Part shown: in pieces, positions 24,799 through 34,589 of the stretch
How the letters are laid out: each line of letters begins with the position of its first letter
Position numbering within the stretch: the first letter of the stretch is position 1
From: Kribbella sp. VKM Ac-2568
Lineage (GTDB): Bacteria > Actinomycetota > Actinomycetes > Propionibacteriales > Kribbellaceae
Assembly: GCF_004345365.1 (NCBI RefSeq)
Contig: NZ_SLVF01000011.1
Span: 248,001 to 312,000 of the forward strand
Direction of reading: 5' to 3'
Length of the DNA: 64,000 bases
Program-made: the position numbers and the translations under genes
Notes under the pieces: model-generated
Database searches by the model: none
The model's input: only the letters and a program-made list of their open reading frames with translations
Told to the model about the DNA's origin: nothing

Positions 24799-25716
24799 AT
24801 GGATGTCGTAGAGCTGCACAGACGCGCCAGTGAGGACTTCGTCCGCAACGTCGCCGCGGTCGGGCCCGCTCAGTGGGGCGACCCGACGCCGTGCACCGAC
24901 TGGGACGTGCGAACGCTGGTGAACCATGTCGTCGGCGAGGAGCGGTGGACCGTGCCACTGATGGCCGGCCGGACCATCGAGGACGTCGGCGACTCGCTCG
25001 AAGGCGACCTGCTCGGCGACGACCCGGCCACGGCCGCCGCACATGCCGCCCGCGCCGCGCAGAACGCGATCACCGAGCCCGTACTCCGGGGCGGCTCCGT
25101 GCACCTGTCGTACGGCGAGGAGCAGGCGGCGGAGTACGTCTATCAACTGGCGGCGGACCATCTCATCCACGGCTGGGATCTGGCGGTCGCGATCGGTGCG
25201 AACGCCCGGATGGATCCCGAGGTGGTGGACGGGATCGCCCAGTGGTTCAAGGAGCGCGAAGATCTCTACCGCGGTGGCGGCGCGATCGGCGATCGGGTGA
25301 ACGGGTTCTCGGATCCCGCGGACTCGCTGCTGGGCGCCTTCGGGCGGGATCCGGCCTGGACTCCGGCGCATGCGGCGGTGGCCGCGCTCGGCGATGCGTT
25401 CGGGCGCGGGGATGTCGACGCGATCATGGCGCAGATGACCGACGACTGCGTGTTCGAGTCCACCTCGCCTGCTCCGGACGGGGCTCGCTTCGAGGGCGCG
25501 GACGCAGTACGGGAGCAGTGGCAGAAGCTGTTCGACGAGACTCCGGACGCGTTGTTCGAGACCGAGGAGTCGACCGTGCTGGGTGACCGGGCCGTCGTCC
25601 GGTGGAGGTTCTCCTGGCGTGAACCGGACAGCAGCCGCGGCCACGTGCGCGGAGTCGACGTGATCCAGCTGCGCGACGGGAAGATCGCCGAGAAGCTGTC
25701 CTACGTGAAGGGCTAG
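24799..25716 (+). CDS. TIGR03086/DinB-like (mycothiol-dependent type) protein fused to SnoaL-like domain
   Basis: 305 residues with two domains. Residues 1-190 are a maleylpyruvate-isomerase/DinB-like four-helix metal-binding domain: ADFVRNVAAVGPAQWGDPTPCTDWDVRTLVNHVVGEE is the classic N-terminal signature (first metal His in NHVVGE, later HLIHGWDLA). Residues 195-305 are a SnoaL/NTF2-like cone (HAAVAALGDAFGRGDVDAIMAQMTDDCVFE, ending RGVDVIQLRDGKIAEKLSYVKG). The substrate of either domain is unknown. A GAGGGGGG ribosome site is 6 bp from the ATG. The stop overlaps that of the convergent L7/L12-like gene. Confidence 0.8.
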   Translation: MDVVELHRRASEDFVRNVAAVGPAQWGDPTPCTDWDVRTLVNHVVGEERWTVPLMAGRTIEDVGDSLEGDLLGDDPATAAAHAARAAQNAITEPVLRGGSVHLSYGEEQAAEYVYQLAADHLIHGWDLAVAIGANARMDPEVVDGIAQWFKEREDLYRGGGAIGDRVNGFSDPADSLLGAFGRDPAWTPAHAAVAALGDAFGRGDVDAIMAQMTDDCVFESTSPAPDGARFEGADAVREQWQKLFDETPDALFETEESTVLGDRAVVRWRFSWREPDSSRGHVRGVDVIQLRDGKIAEKLSYVKG

Positions 25717-26114
25717 GAGTCCTGGGCTTCGCTTTTCAGGGCACCGACGAAGAGGCCGGCCTCGAGTTCGGTCATGCCGGTCTCGCTGACGACCAGCGCG
25801 GTCGCTTGGTGGAGCTCACCGGCGGCCTTGAGCGCGCGGGTGCGCTCGGCGAGGTTGGCGCCTGGCCTGCGGACGACGGGCGTGTCGGTCACGGGCGGCA
25901 CGTAGCGGCCGAGCCTGATCTCGTCGACGAGGTCCTTCGCGTGCTTGAGGTCGAGGCCGGTCCGCTCGTGCACCAGCTTCACCGCGAAGAGGTTCTTCTT
26001 GGTGGTGATCAGGAAGCGAACCTGGTCGACGTCCTCGGTGGAGAGTCTGGCCCGCGCGGCGGCGAGGGCAACGTTGTCGGCGTCCTTGCTGCTGTTCCGG
26101 CTGAACAATCCCAT
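25713..26114 (-). CDS. Small protein with ribosomal L7/L12 C-terminal-like domain
   Basis: 133 residues. Residues about 30-67 (VDQVRFLITTKKNLFAVKLV-x3-TGLDLKHAKDLVDEI) resemble the L7/L12 C-terminal domain signature K..ALKLVRE.TGLGLKEAKDLVD; a second helical half follows (LAERTRALKAAGELHQATALV). It is not the ribosomal stalk protein itself, since the N-terminal dimerisation domain is absent. Related stand-alone domains are found in actinobacteria with unknown roles. It converges on and overlaps the previous gene by 4 bp. Confidence 0.7.
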   Translation of the reverse strand: MGLFSRNSSKDADNVALAAARARLSTEDVDQVRFLITTKKNLFAVKLVHERTGLDLKHAKDLVDEIRLGRYVPPVTDTPVVRRPGANLAERTRALKAAGELHQATALVVSETGMTELEAGLFVGALKSEAQDS

Positions 26115-26189
26115 GCCGCAATCCTTCCAGAACCCCTCAAACTCCGATCACCTGCCGCAGATGTCGCGCCTTCTTCCCGAAGGTGTGTT

Positions 26190-26918
26190 TCAGCCCTCGA
26201 GAACGCGGAGGACGTGCGACCAGGCTTCGGCACCGAAGGCCCGGTCGGCCTCGTCGGTGCCGCCGCGGGCCATCCGCTGGCCGGTCGTCTTCGGCTCTTC
26301 GCCGGGGAAGATCAGGCGGTGGCCGGCCTGACCCGAGATGAGCACCTCGGTGACGAGGCCATCTCGGCGCGATGCGATCTGCTCGGCGAACTCCACGGAT
26401 GGCCAGAGCTTGTCGTCACCACCCGCGAGCAGTAGCAGCTCACCGGTGAACTGCTCCGCCGGGATCCGCGCTGCCTCGAGCTCGTCGGGGAACTTCTTCA
26501 TCGACGAGCGGTACATCCCGACGTAGCTCGGCGGGTCGTCGTCGGGCTTCCAGTCGAGGTCGAACGGGACGAACGGCAGCGGCTCACCTTGCCGGGTCCA
26601 CGGCGAGGTCTGGTCGCCGTTCTCGATCCAGCCCCACGCATACGCACTGGGAGCGATCGCGACCACCGCGTCGACCCGTGGATCGAGAGCGCCGAGCAGC
26701 AGCGCCGCCTCGGCACCACGCGACATGCCCATGGTGACCAGCCGGTCGTTGCGCTCGGCCAGTTCGTCCAGCGGGAACGACTCCAGCGGGATCTCGCTGA
26801 TCCGGTCGCCGAACCACTGCGGCGCGACCACGTCGTACCCCGCGGCTTCCAGCACCTGCACCCGATCCAGGTCGGGTTTGCCGCTGGAGCCGTGCAGCAG
26901 CAGGACGCCGGTGGTCAC
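26190..26918 (-). CDS. Alpha/beta-hydrolase (BAAT/dienelactone hydrolase-like)
   Basis: 242 residues. VLLLHGSSGKPD gives the oxyanion loop and TMGMSRGAEAALLL the nucleophile elbow (G-x-S-x-G). An Asp in LLAGGDDKLWPS and a His in GQAGHRLIFPGE complete a likely triad. The pattern is that of acyl-CoA thioesterase/BAAT C-terminal or dienelactone-hydrolase relatives. The GTG start overlaps the guaB3 stop by 4 bp, so it is the last gene of the guaB-guaB3 unit. The link to purine metabolism is not obvious and may be only positional. Confidence 0.8.
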   Translation of the reverse strand: MTTGVLLLHGSSGKPDLDRVQVLEAAGYDVVAPQWFGDRISEIPLESFPLDELAERNDRLVTMGMSRGAEAALLLGALDPRVDAVVAIAPSAYAWGWIENGDQTSPWTRQGEPLPFVPFDLDWKPDDDPPSYVGMYRSSMKKFPDELEAARIPAEQFTGELLLLAGGDDKLWPSVEFAEQIASRRDGLVTEVLISGQAGHRLIFPGEEPKTTGQRMARGGTDEADRAFGAEAWSHVLRVLEG

Positions 26919-28021
26919 CCGACGACGACCTCGACCCGCTGGAACTCCTTCAGCTCCGTGTAGCCGGTGGTCGCCATCGCCCGCTTGAGCGCGCCGACCA
27001 GGTTCATCGTGCCGTCCGGCACCCAGGACGGGCCGAACAGGATCTGCTCCATCGTGCCGGTCACGCCGACCTCGACGCGCTCACCGCGCGGCAGGTCCTG
27101 GTGCCAGGCCTCCGCTCCCCAGTGGAAACCGCCACCGGGAGCGTCGCTCGCCCGCGCCAACGGCGAGCCGACCATGACCGCGTCCGCGCCGCAGGCGATC
27201 GCCTTGGCCACGTCGCCGGACCGGCCGACCGACCCGTCGGCGATGACGTGCACATACCGGCCGCCGGACTCGTCCATGTAGTCCCTGCGCGCCGCAGCCA
27301 CGTCCGCGACGGCCGAAGCCATCGGCACCGCCACACCGAGCACCTTGCGGGTAGTGTGCGCCGCGCCGCCGCCGAAGCCGACCAGTACTCCGGCCGCGCC
27401 TGTCCGCATCAGGTGCAGTGCGGCCTGGTGGGTCGCGCACCCGCCGACGATGACCGGTACGTCGAGGTCGTAGATGAACTGCTTCAGGTTGAGGGGCTCG
27501 GCCTGACCGGAGACGTGCTCCGCCGACACCGTCGTACCGCGGATGACGAACAGGTCGACCCCGGCGTCCACCACGTGCTTGGCGAACTGCTTGGTCCGCT
27601 GCGGCGAGAGAGCACCCGCGACGGTGACACCGGAGTCGCGGATCTCCTGCACCCGCTGGGAGATCAGCTCGGGCTTGATCGGCGCCGAGTAGATCTCCTG
27701 CAGCCGGGTGGTGGCAGCTTCCTTGCTGATGGTGGTGATCTCCTCCAGCAAGGACGTCGGGTCGTCGTACCGGGTCCAGAGGCCCTCGAGGTTCAGGACG
27801 CCGAGGCCGCCGGCCTTGCCGATCGCGATCGCGGTGGCCGGCGACATCACCGAGTCCATCGGCGCGGCCAGGATCGGCAGCTCGAACCGGTACGCGTCGA
27901 TCTGCCAGGCGACCGAGACCTCCTCGGGGTCCCGGGTCCGCCGCGACGGCACGATCGCGATGTGGTCGAACGCGTAGGCCTGCCGGCCCCGCTTGGCGCG
28001 GCCGATCTCGATCTCGGTCAT
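26915..28021 (-). CDS. guaB3: GuaB3-family IMP dehydrogenase-related protein
   Basis: 368 residues, a TIM barrel related to IMP dehydrogenase but without the CBS pair. It keeps LAAPMDSVMSPATAIAIGKAGGLGVLN, the VGGCATHQ segment and the phosphate loop VIADGSVGRSGDVAKAIACGADAVMVGSPLA. The IMPDH catalytic Cys loop (GSICTT) is absent here, consistent with GuaB3 being a paralogue possibly acting as GMP reductase-like. It follows guaB with a 25-bp gap, the same order as guaB2-guaB3 in mycobacteria. Confidence 0.92.
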   Translation of the reverse strand: MTEIEIGRAKRGRQAYAFDHIAIVPSRRTRDPEEVSVAWQIDAYRFELPILAAPMDSVMSPATAIAIGKAGGLGVLNLEGLWTRYDDPTSLLEEITTISKEAATTRLQEIYSAPIKPELISQRVQEIRDSGVTVAGALSPQRTKQFAKHVVDAGVDLFVIRGTTVSAEHVSGQAEPLNLKQFIYDLDVPVIVGGCATHQAALHLMRTGAAGVLVGFGGGAAHTTRKVLGVAVPMASAVADVAAARRDYMDESGGRYVHVIADGSVGRSGDVAKAIACGADAVMVGSPLARASDAPGGGFHWGAEAWHQDLPRGERVEVGVTGTMEQILFGPSWVPDGTMNLVGALKRAMATTGYTELKEFQRVEVVVG

Positions 28022-28046
28022 CTGGTTCCTTCTGGGTGGTGGCGGG

Positions 28047-29558
28047 TCAGCGGCCGGAGTAGTTCGGCGCCTCGACCGTCATCTGGATGTCGTGCGGGTG
28101 CGACTCCTGCAGCCCGGCGGAGGTGATCCGCACGAACGTGCCCTTGTCCTGCAGCTCCGGCACCGTCCGGGACCCGCAGTACCACATCGACTGGCGCAGG
28201 CCGCCGATCAGCTGGTGCGCGACGGCGGACAGCGGGCCGCGGTACGGCACCTGGCCCTCGACACCCTCGGCGATCAGCTTCTCGTCGCTGCCGACGTCGC
28301 TCTGGAAGTAACGGTCCTTGGAATAGGACTTGCGCAGACCACCGGACTGCATCGCGCCGAGCGAACCCATGCCGCGATACGCCTTGAACTGCTTGCCGTT
28401 GATGAAGACCAGGTCACCAGGGGACTCCTCGCAGCCGGCGAGCAGCGAGCCGAGCATCACGGTGTCCGCGCCGGCCACGAGGGCCTTGGCGATGTCACCG
28501 GAGTACTGCAGGCCGCCGTCGCCGATCACCGGTACGCCGGCCGGCTTGCAGGCCAGCGACGCCTCGTAGATAGCGGTGACCTGCGGAACGCCGACGCCGG
28601 ACACGACGCGCGTGGTACAGATCGAGCCCGGGCCGACGCCGACCTTGACGCCGTCGGCGCCAGCGTCGACCAGCGCCTGGGCGCCCGCCCGGGTGCCCAC
28701 GTTGCCGCCTACGATGTCGACGCCCTGGGTGGCCGGGTCGGCCTTGAGCTTGCGGATGATCTCCAGCTGGGCCTGCGAGTGACCGTGCGCGGTGTCCACC
28801 ACGAGCACGTCCACGCCGGCCTCGATCAGCGTCATCGCGCGCTTCCACGCCTCGCCGAAGAAGCCGATCGCGGCACCGACGACGAGCCGGCCGGCGGAGT
28901 CCTTGGTGGCGAGCGGGAACTGGTCGCGCTTGACGAAGTCCTTCAGCGTGATCAGGCCGGTCAGCTTGCCGGCCTCGTCGACCAGCGGCAGCTTCTCGAT
29001 CTTGTGCCGGCTCAGCAGCTTGATCGCGTCGTCCGCGGAGATGCCCTGCGGGCCGGTGACCAGCGGCTGCCGCGTCATCACCTCGTGGATCGGCCGGGAC
29101 GGGTCGTTCTCGAACCGCATGTCCCGGTTCGTCACGATGCCGACCAGAACGCCGGCGTTGTCGACCACCGGCACGCCGGAGATCCGGTACTGGCCGCAGA
29201 GCGCGTCGGCCTCACCGATGGTGGCGTCCGGGCCGATGGTGATCGGCTGGGCGATCATGCCGGACTCGGAGCGCTTGACCAGATCCACCTGCTGGGCCTG
29301 GTCCTCGATCGAGAGATTGCGGTGCAGTACGCCGAGGCCGCCCTGGCGCGCCATCGCGATCGCCATCCGGGCCTCGGTGACGGTGTCCATCGCGCTGGAC
29401 ACCAGCGGGATGTTGACCTCGATGTTCCGGCTGACCCGGGACTTGGTGTTGGCTTCGGAGGGGATGACGTCGGACTCGTTCGGCTGCAGCAGCACGTCGT
29501 CGAACGTCAGGCCGAGGACGGCGAACTTGTCGGGAACTCCAGCGGGTGTGATGTCCAT
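28047..29558 (-). CDS. guaB: IMP dehydrogenase
   Basis: 503 residues. LTFDDVLLQPNESDV at the N-terminus, two CBS domains at about 95-215, catalytic Cys loop GVGPGSICTTRVVSGVG, IGDGGLQYSGDIAKAL and the flap YRGMGSLGAM. It oxidises IMP to XMP, the step before GuaA. ATG 29558 is preferred (AAAGGTG upstream) because TACGAT, a good -10 (29599-29604 on the minus strand), overlaps the longer frame start at 29600 and would leave that codon untranscribed. Confidence 0.95.
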   Translation of the reverse strand: MDITPAGVPDKFAVLGLTFDDVLLQPNESDVIPSEANTKSRVSRNIEVNIPLVSSAMDTVTEARMAIAMARQGGLGVLHRNLSIEDQAQQVDLVKRSESGMIAQPITIGPDATIGEADALCGQYRISGVPVVDNAGVLVGIVTNRDMRFENDPSRPIHEVMTRQPLVTGPQGISADDAIKLLSRHKIEKLPLVDEAGKLTGLITLKDFVKRDQFPLATKDSAGRLVVGAAIGFFGEAWKRAMTLIEAGVDVLVVDTAHGHSQAQLEIIRKLKADPATQGVDIVGGNVGTRAGAQALVDAGADGVKVGVGPGSICTTRVVSGVGVPQVTAIYEASLACKPAGVPVIGDGGLQYSGDIAKALVAGADTVMLGSLLAGCEESPGDLVFINGKQFKAYRGMGSLGAMQSGGLRKSYSKDRYFQSDVGSDEKLIAEGVEGQVPYRGPLSAVAHQLIGGLRQSMWYCGSRTVPELQDKGTFVRITSAGLQESHPHDIQMTVEAPNYSGR

Positions 29559-29646
29559 GAGGAAGGCAGGCACCTTTGCACGGCGAGAACGGGACCCCAT
29601 CGTATGCCGCGCCTACCCGCCGCCCCGAATCGGTCCCGCCCGGCAG

Positions 29647-29680
29647 CCACCCACCGGCGCGGTCACCGAGCGGTGGGTGG
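29647..29680. terminator. Hairpin after rsdA
   Basis: CCACCCACCG and CGGTGGGTGG pair perfectly around a 14-base loop, 17 bp past the rsdA stop on the minus strand and just upstream of the guaB promoter. Confidence 0.65.
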
Positions 29681-29696
29681 GCGGTGGGTGGTTCGG

Positions 29697-31127
29697 TCAG
29701 CGACCGGTCATCGGGGTGTTCAGGACTCCCAGGATCTGACGGAGAGTGACCGGCTTCATGGATCCGTGCGCCCGGGCGATCGCGGCGTGCTTGCCCTCGG
29801 CGTACAGGCCGCTGGAGTGCTTGCCGGTGGCGTACGTCGCCCTGACGTAGCCCACCGACGGCTTGCCGTTGGAGTGCTTGGCGCCTGACGCGGCCGACTT
29901 GCCGATGTACTGCTCCAGGCGGGTCGGCTCCTCGACCGGCACAACCGGCACGACCGACAGCACCGGCGGGACCTCGATCGCGGGCTTCTCGTCGGATGCC
30001 GGCTCGTCGGCCTTGTTGCCCTGGTCGGCCGGCTGCGCCGCGGGCGGGACGACTACGGGCAGGTCGGCCGCCTGGTCACCGGTTCCGTCGGTCGACTCGG
30101 ACTGCTCGCCGCCGCCGCTTTGCGGAGCGGTGTCGCCGGTCTGGTCGCCACCGACCGTGGTGTCACCTGTGTTCGTGTCACTGGGGTTGGTGTCACCGGG
30201 GTTGGTGTCGCCATTGCCACCGGTGCCCGTCTCGCCGATGCCGGTCTCGCCGCCGGCGGGCGGGGTCGGCTGAGTCCCTGGGTCGCCGTTCGAACCGCTG
30301 CCGGGCTCGACCGGAATGGTCGGCTCGGTGGTGGTCGGGGGCGTCGTCGACGGGTCCGAAGGATCGGTCGTCGTCGGGTCCGTGGTCTCGGTCGGCGGCG
30401 GCGTAGTGGCCGGCGGCTCGGTCGGACCGTCGGTGGGCGCCGCGGTCGGCTGGTCAGCCGGCTGCTCCGGCTCGACCGGGTTGGCCGGCTGTTCTTCGAC
30501 CGGCTCCTGGACCGTGGTCGGCTTCTCCACCTGGGTCGGTTGGGGCCGGGCCAGCAGCAGCGGCGGCGTCTGGGCGACAACCGAGGCCGGCGGGAAGGTC
30601 AGCGGGTCCTCGTTCTGCGCCACCTTCTCTTCGGCGGCGGCCTTCTGCTCTTCGACCTTCTTCTGGTAGTCCTTCGCGACCTTGACGATCTTCGTCTTGT
30701 CGACCACCGGCATACCGTCGAGCTGCTCCTGCGGGAAGCTCGTCTGCGGACGCAGCCCGTCGACGACCTTCTCGATGACCTTCTCGTACGGCGACAGCGG
30801 ATCGCCGGTCACGGCCGCGGCCACGCCGGAGACCGACAGCGCGGCCACCGCGGCGACACCCAGGGCCAGACCCCGGGCGGCCATCTTGCGCGCGAACGGG
30901 TCCGTCACCGGGTTCAACGCGGCGCAGCGCGCCAGGAAGTTCTCCGGATCGTCGATCGTCTCCACCGGGAGCTCGTCCTCGACCTCCACCGCGAGCCGCA
31001 GATCGGCCAGCAGCTTCAGGGCCGGGTCGTGCTCGCCCGCCTCCCAGGCGGACTCCCCACCGGCTGCGAGCAGGTCGAGCAACGCGTCGTCTGCTTCGAT
31101 CGCGTCGAGATCAAAACGGTCAGCCAT
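29697..31127 (-). CDS. rsdA: Anti-sigma-D factor RsdA-like membrane protein
   Basis: 476 residues. The N-terminus FDLDAIEADDALLDLLAAGGE is the short sigma-D-binding motif of RsdA. A single membrane segment (about 87-110, ALGVAAVAALSVSGVAAAVTG) follows. Beyond it is an outside Pro/Thr/Glu-rich low-complexity stretch of over 200 residues, then a C-terminal part with GKHSSGLYAEGKHAA. The protein should hold SigD at the membrane and release it on signal. It overlaps sigD by 8 bp. The order sigD-rsdA-guaB-guaB3 matches the M. tuberculosis Rv3414c-Rv3410c block. The extracellular tail appears longer than in mycobacteria. Confidence 0.85.
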   Translation of the reverse strand: MADRFDLDAIEADDALLDLLAAGGESAWEAGEHDPALKLLADLRLAVEVEDELPVETIDDPENFLARCAALNPVTDPFARKMAARGLALGVAAVAALSVSGVAAAVTGDPLSPYEKVIEKVVDGLRPQTSFPQEQLDGMPVVDKTKIVKVAKDYQKKVEEQKAAAEEKVAQNEDPLTFPPASVVAQTPPLLLARPQPTQVEKPTTVQEPVEEQPANPVEPEQPADQPTAAPTDGPTEPPATTPPPTETTDPTTTDPSDPSTTPPTTTEPTIPVEPGSGSNGDPGTQPTPPAGGETGIGETGTGGNGDTNPGDTNPSDTNTGDTTVGGDQTGDTAPQSGGGEQSESTDGTGDQAADLPVVVPPAAQPADQGNKADEPASDEKPAIEVPPVLSVVPVVPVEEPTRLEQYIGKSAASGAKHSNGKPSVGYVRATYATGKHSSGLYAEGKHAAIARAHGSMKPVTLRQILGVLNTPMTGR

Positions 31128-31740
31128 GTCGCTCCTCCCCTGCCCCTCGTTCCATCTTTGCCTCATGCCCCACAAACCCCCTGAGCGTGTTCAACGCCCG
31201 ATGTTGTGCGACCCTCACCGCCCCCGGTGTCATCCCCAGTGCCCGGCCGGTCTCCTCGGCTGACATCCCCGCTACCACCCGGAGCCGCAGGATCTCCCGC
31301 AGCTTCTCCGGCAACCTGTCCAGCAGGCCCATGATGTGCTGGACCTCTGAATGGCGTACGGCGTGCTCCTCCGGCGTCGGTGACTCGTCCGCCCCGTCCG
31401 GAAGATCCGGCGTCGACAAGTCCGCGACCGCGAACGCACGCTGGGCATCGGCGACCTTGCGGGCCGCGATGCCGTAGACGAAGGCCTCGAACGGCCTCCC
31501 CTCGTCCCGGTACCGGCCCAGAGCGCCGAATACCGCGACACAGACCTCTTGCGCGACGTCGTCGACCATGTCGGCGCCGCCGGGGTAGGTCCAGAGCCTC
31601 GACCGCACGTAGCGGTGGGCGACTGCCCGCACCCTCGTGAGCAGGTCGTTCAGAGCATTCCGATCACCTTCAGCCGCAGCTGCGGCCAGGTCACGGAGCT
31701 CGACCCGATCGTGGGTGTGCGGTACTTGGACCTCGGTCAC
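31120..31740 (-). CDS. sigD: ECF RNA polymerase sigma factor SigD-like
   Basis: 206 residues. Region 2 (LNDLLTRVRAVAHRYVRSRLW...DMVDDVAQEVCVAVFGALGRYRDEGRPFEAFVYGIAARKVADAQR) and region 4 (LLDRLPEKLREILRLRVVAGMSAEETGRALGMTPGAVRVAQHRALNTLR) are clear. The linker is SPTPEE-rich. The GTG at 31740 has GAGGGGGCGAGGG directly upstream. It is cotranscribed with its anti-sigma gene rsdA (8-bp overlap). The upstream region probably includes an autoregulated promoter, but no clear ECF -35/-10 pair was identified. Confidence 0.9.
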   Translation of the reverse strand: MTEVQVPHTHDRVELRDLAAAAAEGDRNALNDLLTRVRAVAHRYVRSRLWTYPGGADMVDDVAQEVCVAVFGALGRYRDEGRPFEAFVYGIAARKVADAQRAFAVADLSTPDLPDGADESPTPEEHAVRHSEVQHIMGLLDRLPEKLREILRLRVVAGMSAEETGRALGMTPGAVRVAQHRALNTLRGFVGHEAKMERGAGEERHG

Positions 31741-32151
31741 CCCTCGCCCCCCTCGTTCCAGACCGGTCAGCCTGCAAGATAGTACGGCGGCCACACCCGC
31801 TTGCATAGTGGCAACCCGTAGTCACTGAGCTTTTTTCACTACAACCGGTGAGCAAGCACCCCGACCACCCCACGCCGCGCCTCCGTCGCCGCTCACCGAA
31901 TGCGGCCGGGACGCTCAGTGATTGCGCTGGGACTCGACGGCGGAAGGGTCGAGCCTGCTGGCGCTGTATCTCAGGCGGTGACGGGATGGCCCATCTGGGT
32001 GCAAGTGGCGATCACATCGGTCACGACCTGGTCCAGCGGGCGGGTCGCATCGATCGGGCGCCGGCCATCGGGTACTGCGCTACTCGGGCTGGGAAGACGA
32101 ACTGCCCGGCTGGTCCGATGGGACCGGCCGGGCAGTTCGGGTGCCGAGGAA
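31741..32151. other. 411-bp gap between sigD start and groEL stop
   Basis: It holds the sigD promoter region on its left and the groEL terminator on its right. Open frames exist but have no recognisable protein features or ribosome sites. I see no whiB or other gene here. Confidence 0.6.
32099..32138. terminator. groEL terminator, 18-bp stem
   Basis: GAACTGCCCGGC pairs with GCCGGGCAGTTC, and GGTCC with GGACC, joined by one T-G pair, around a GATG loop. It lies 13 bp after the groEL stop on the minus strand, with no U-tract. Confidence 0.85.
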
Positions 32152-33771
<1,620 letters not shown>

Positions 33772-33827
33772 GGAAAACTAGTCCCTCTCTGAGTTTCAAC
33801 ATGGGGCTCGCGGGTCCGGAATCGACT

Positions 33828-33949
33828 CCGCTCCGGCGCCGGCATCCGGCACCGGAGCGGTGTCAGTCAGAACAGCGAGCGAGGGTGTGTCCCCTCGTCC
33901 CGCGCGGTAGCGGGCAGAGCCACGCGGCACGCACCGGACGAGGAGACAC
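33828..33949 (-). promoter_or_regulatory. Two large hairpins in the groES-groEL spacer
   Basis: CCGCTCCGG/CCGGAGCGG at 33828-33860 and GTGTCCCCTCGTCC with GGACGAGGAGACAC (one mismatch) at 33887-33949. In the groES-groEL transcript they could be a partial terminator, a processing site or stabilisers. Confidence 0.55.
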
Positions 33950-33956
33950 GCCCTTA

Positions 33957-33996
33957 CATCACTTGGTGATGACTGCCATCACTTGGTGACGACTGC
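33957..33996. repeat. 20-bp tandem duplication at groES 3' end
   Basis: Two adjacent copies (33957-33976 and 33977-33996) differ by one base. On the coding strand each reads GCAGTC-R-TCACCAAGTGATG, where the first copy encodes the last codons and stop of groES and the second lies just after it. Confidence 0.9.
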
Positions 33997-34275
33997 GAGG
34001 ATGTCGCGGGCGCCCAGGATCAGGTAGTCCTGGCCGTCGTACTTGACCTCGGTGCCGCCGTACTTCGAGTAGATGACCTTGTCGCCGACGCTGACGTCCA
34101 GCGGGACGCGGTTGCCGTTGTCGTCGATGCGGCCGGGGCCGACGGCGAGGATCTCGCCCTCCTGGGGCTTCTCCTTGGCGGTGTCCGGGATGACCAGGCC
34201 GGACTTCGTGGTCTGCTCGGCTTCGAGCGGCGCAACGAGGACGCGGTCCTCGAGCGGCTTGATCGTGACCGACAC
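33979..34275 (-). CDS. groES: Co-chaperonin GroES
   Basis: 98 residues: MSVTIKPLEDRVLVAPLEAEQTTKSGLVIPDTAKEKPQEGEILAVGPGR, then the GDKVIYSKYGGTEV strand and ILAVVTK end. It caps GroEL. Transcription should be controlled by HrcA through two CIRCE elements upstream. The ribosome site is GGAGGT before the ATG. The 3' end is partially duplicated (see repeat). Confidence 0.96.
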   Translation of the reverse strand: MSVTIKPLEDRVLVAPLEAEQTTKSGLVIPDTAKEKPQEGEILAVGPGRIDDNGNRVPLDVSVGDKVIYSKYGGTEVKYDGQDYLILGARDILAVVTK

Positions 34276-34368
34276 TTGCTGACCTCCACGGTCGAGTTCT
34301 TGGTGTGTTCTGCAGGTGCTGCGAGCGGCCGTTCACCTCTGCCGTCGCGGGGATCAGAGGCCGGGCCG

Positions 34369-34441
34369 CTGGCACCCTCGAGTGGAGAGTGCCAACACCG
34401 AATCTAGGCGGCGATTAGCACTCGGTCAACTCGAGTGCCAG
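34369..34441 (-). promoter_or_regulatory. Tandem CIRCE elements (HrcA operators) of groES
   Basis: The distal copy TTAGCACTC-N9-GAGTGCCAG (34415-34441) is close to the CIRCE consensus TTAGCACTC-N9-GAGTGCTAA. The proximal copy CTGGCACCC-N9-GAGTGCCAA (34369-34395) is weaker in its left arm. Both lie in the 314-bp groES/peptidoglycan-binding divergent region, which otherwise shows no gene. Confidence 0.9.
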
Positions 34442-34589
34442 ATTCTCGCCCACGGCGGACAACCGCACCGAAGGTGATCGTCCGTGCGCTTTCCGCCACC
34501 GAGCCCTAGGCGGCGGGGCCACCGGCGTGGGACCGTCTTGCGTGGAGGCATTCCCGGCCGCCCCGGGATCGACCGCACCAGGAGAGAAC

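Noticed and set aside
29947..30560. Tandem DNA repeat or phase-variable tract in rsdA
   Set aside because: The repetition reflects Pro/Thr/Glu codons of the stalk; units are irregular with no perfect tandem array.
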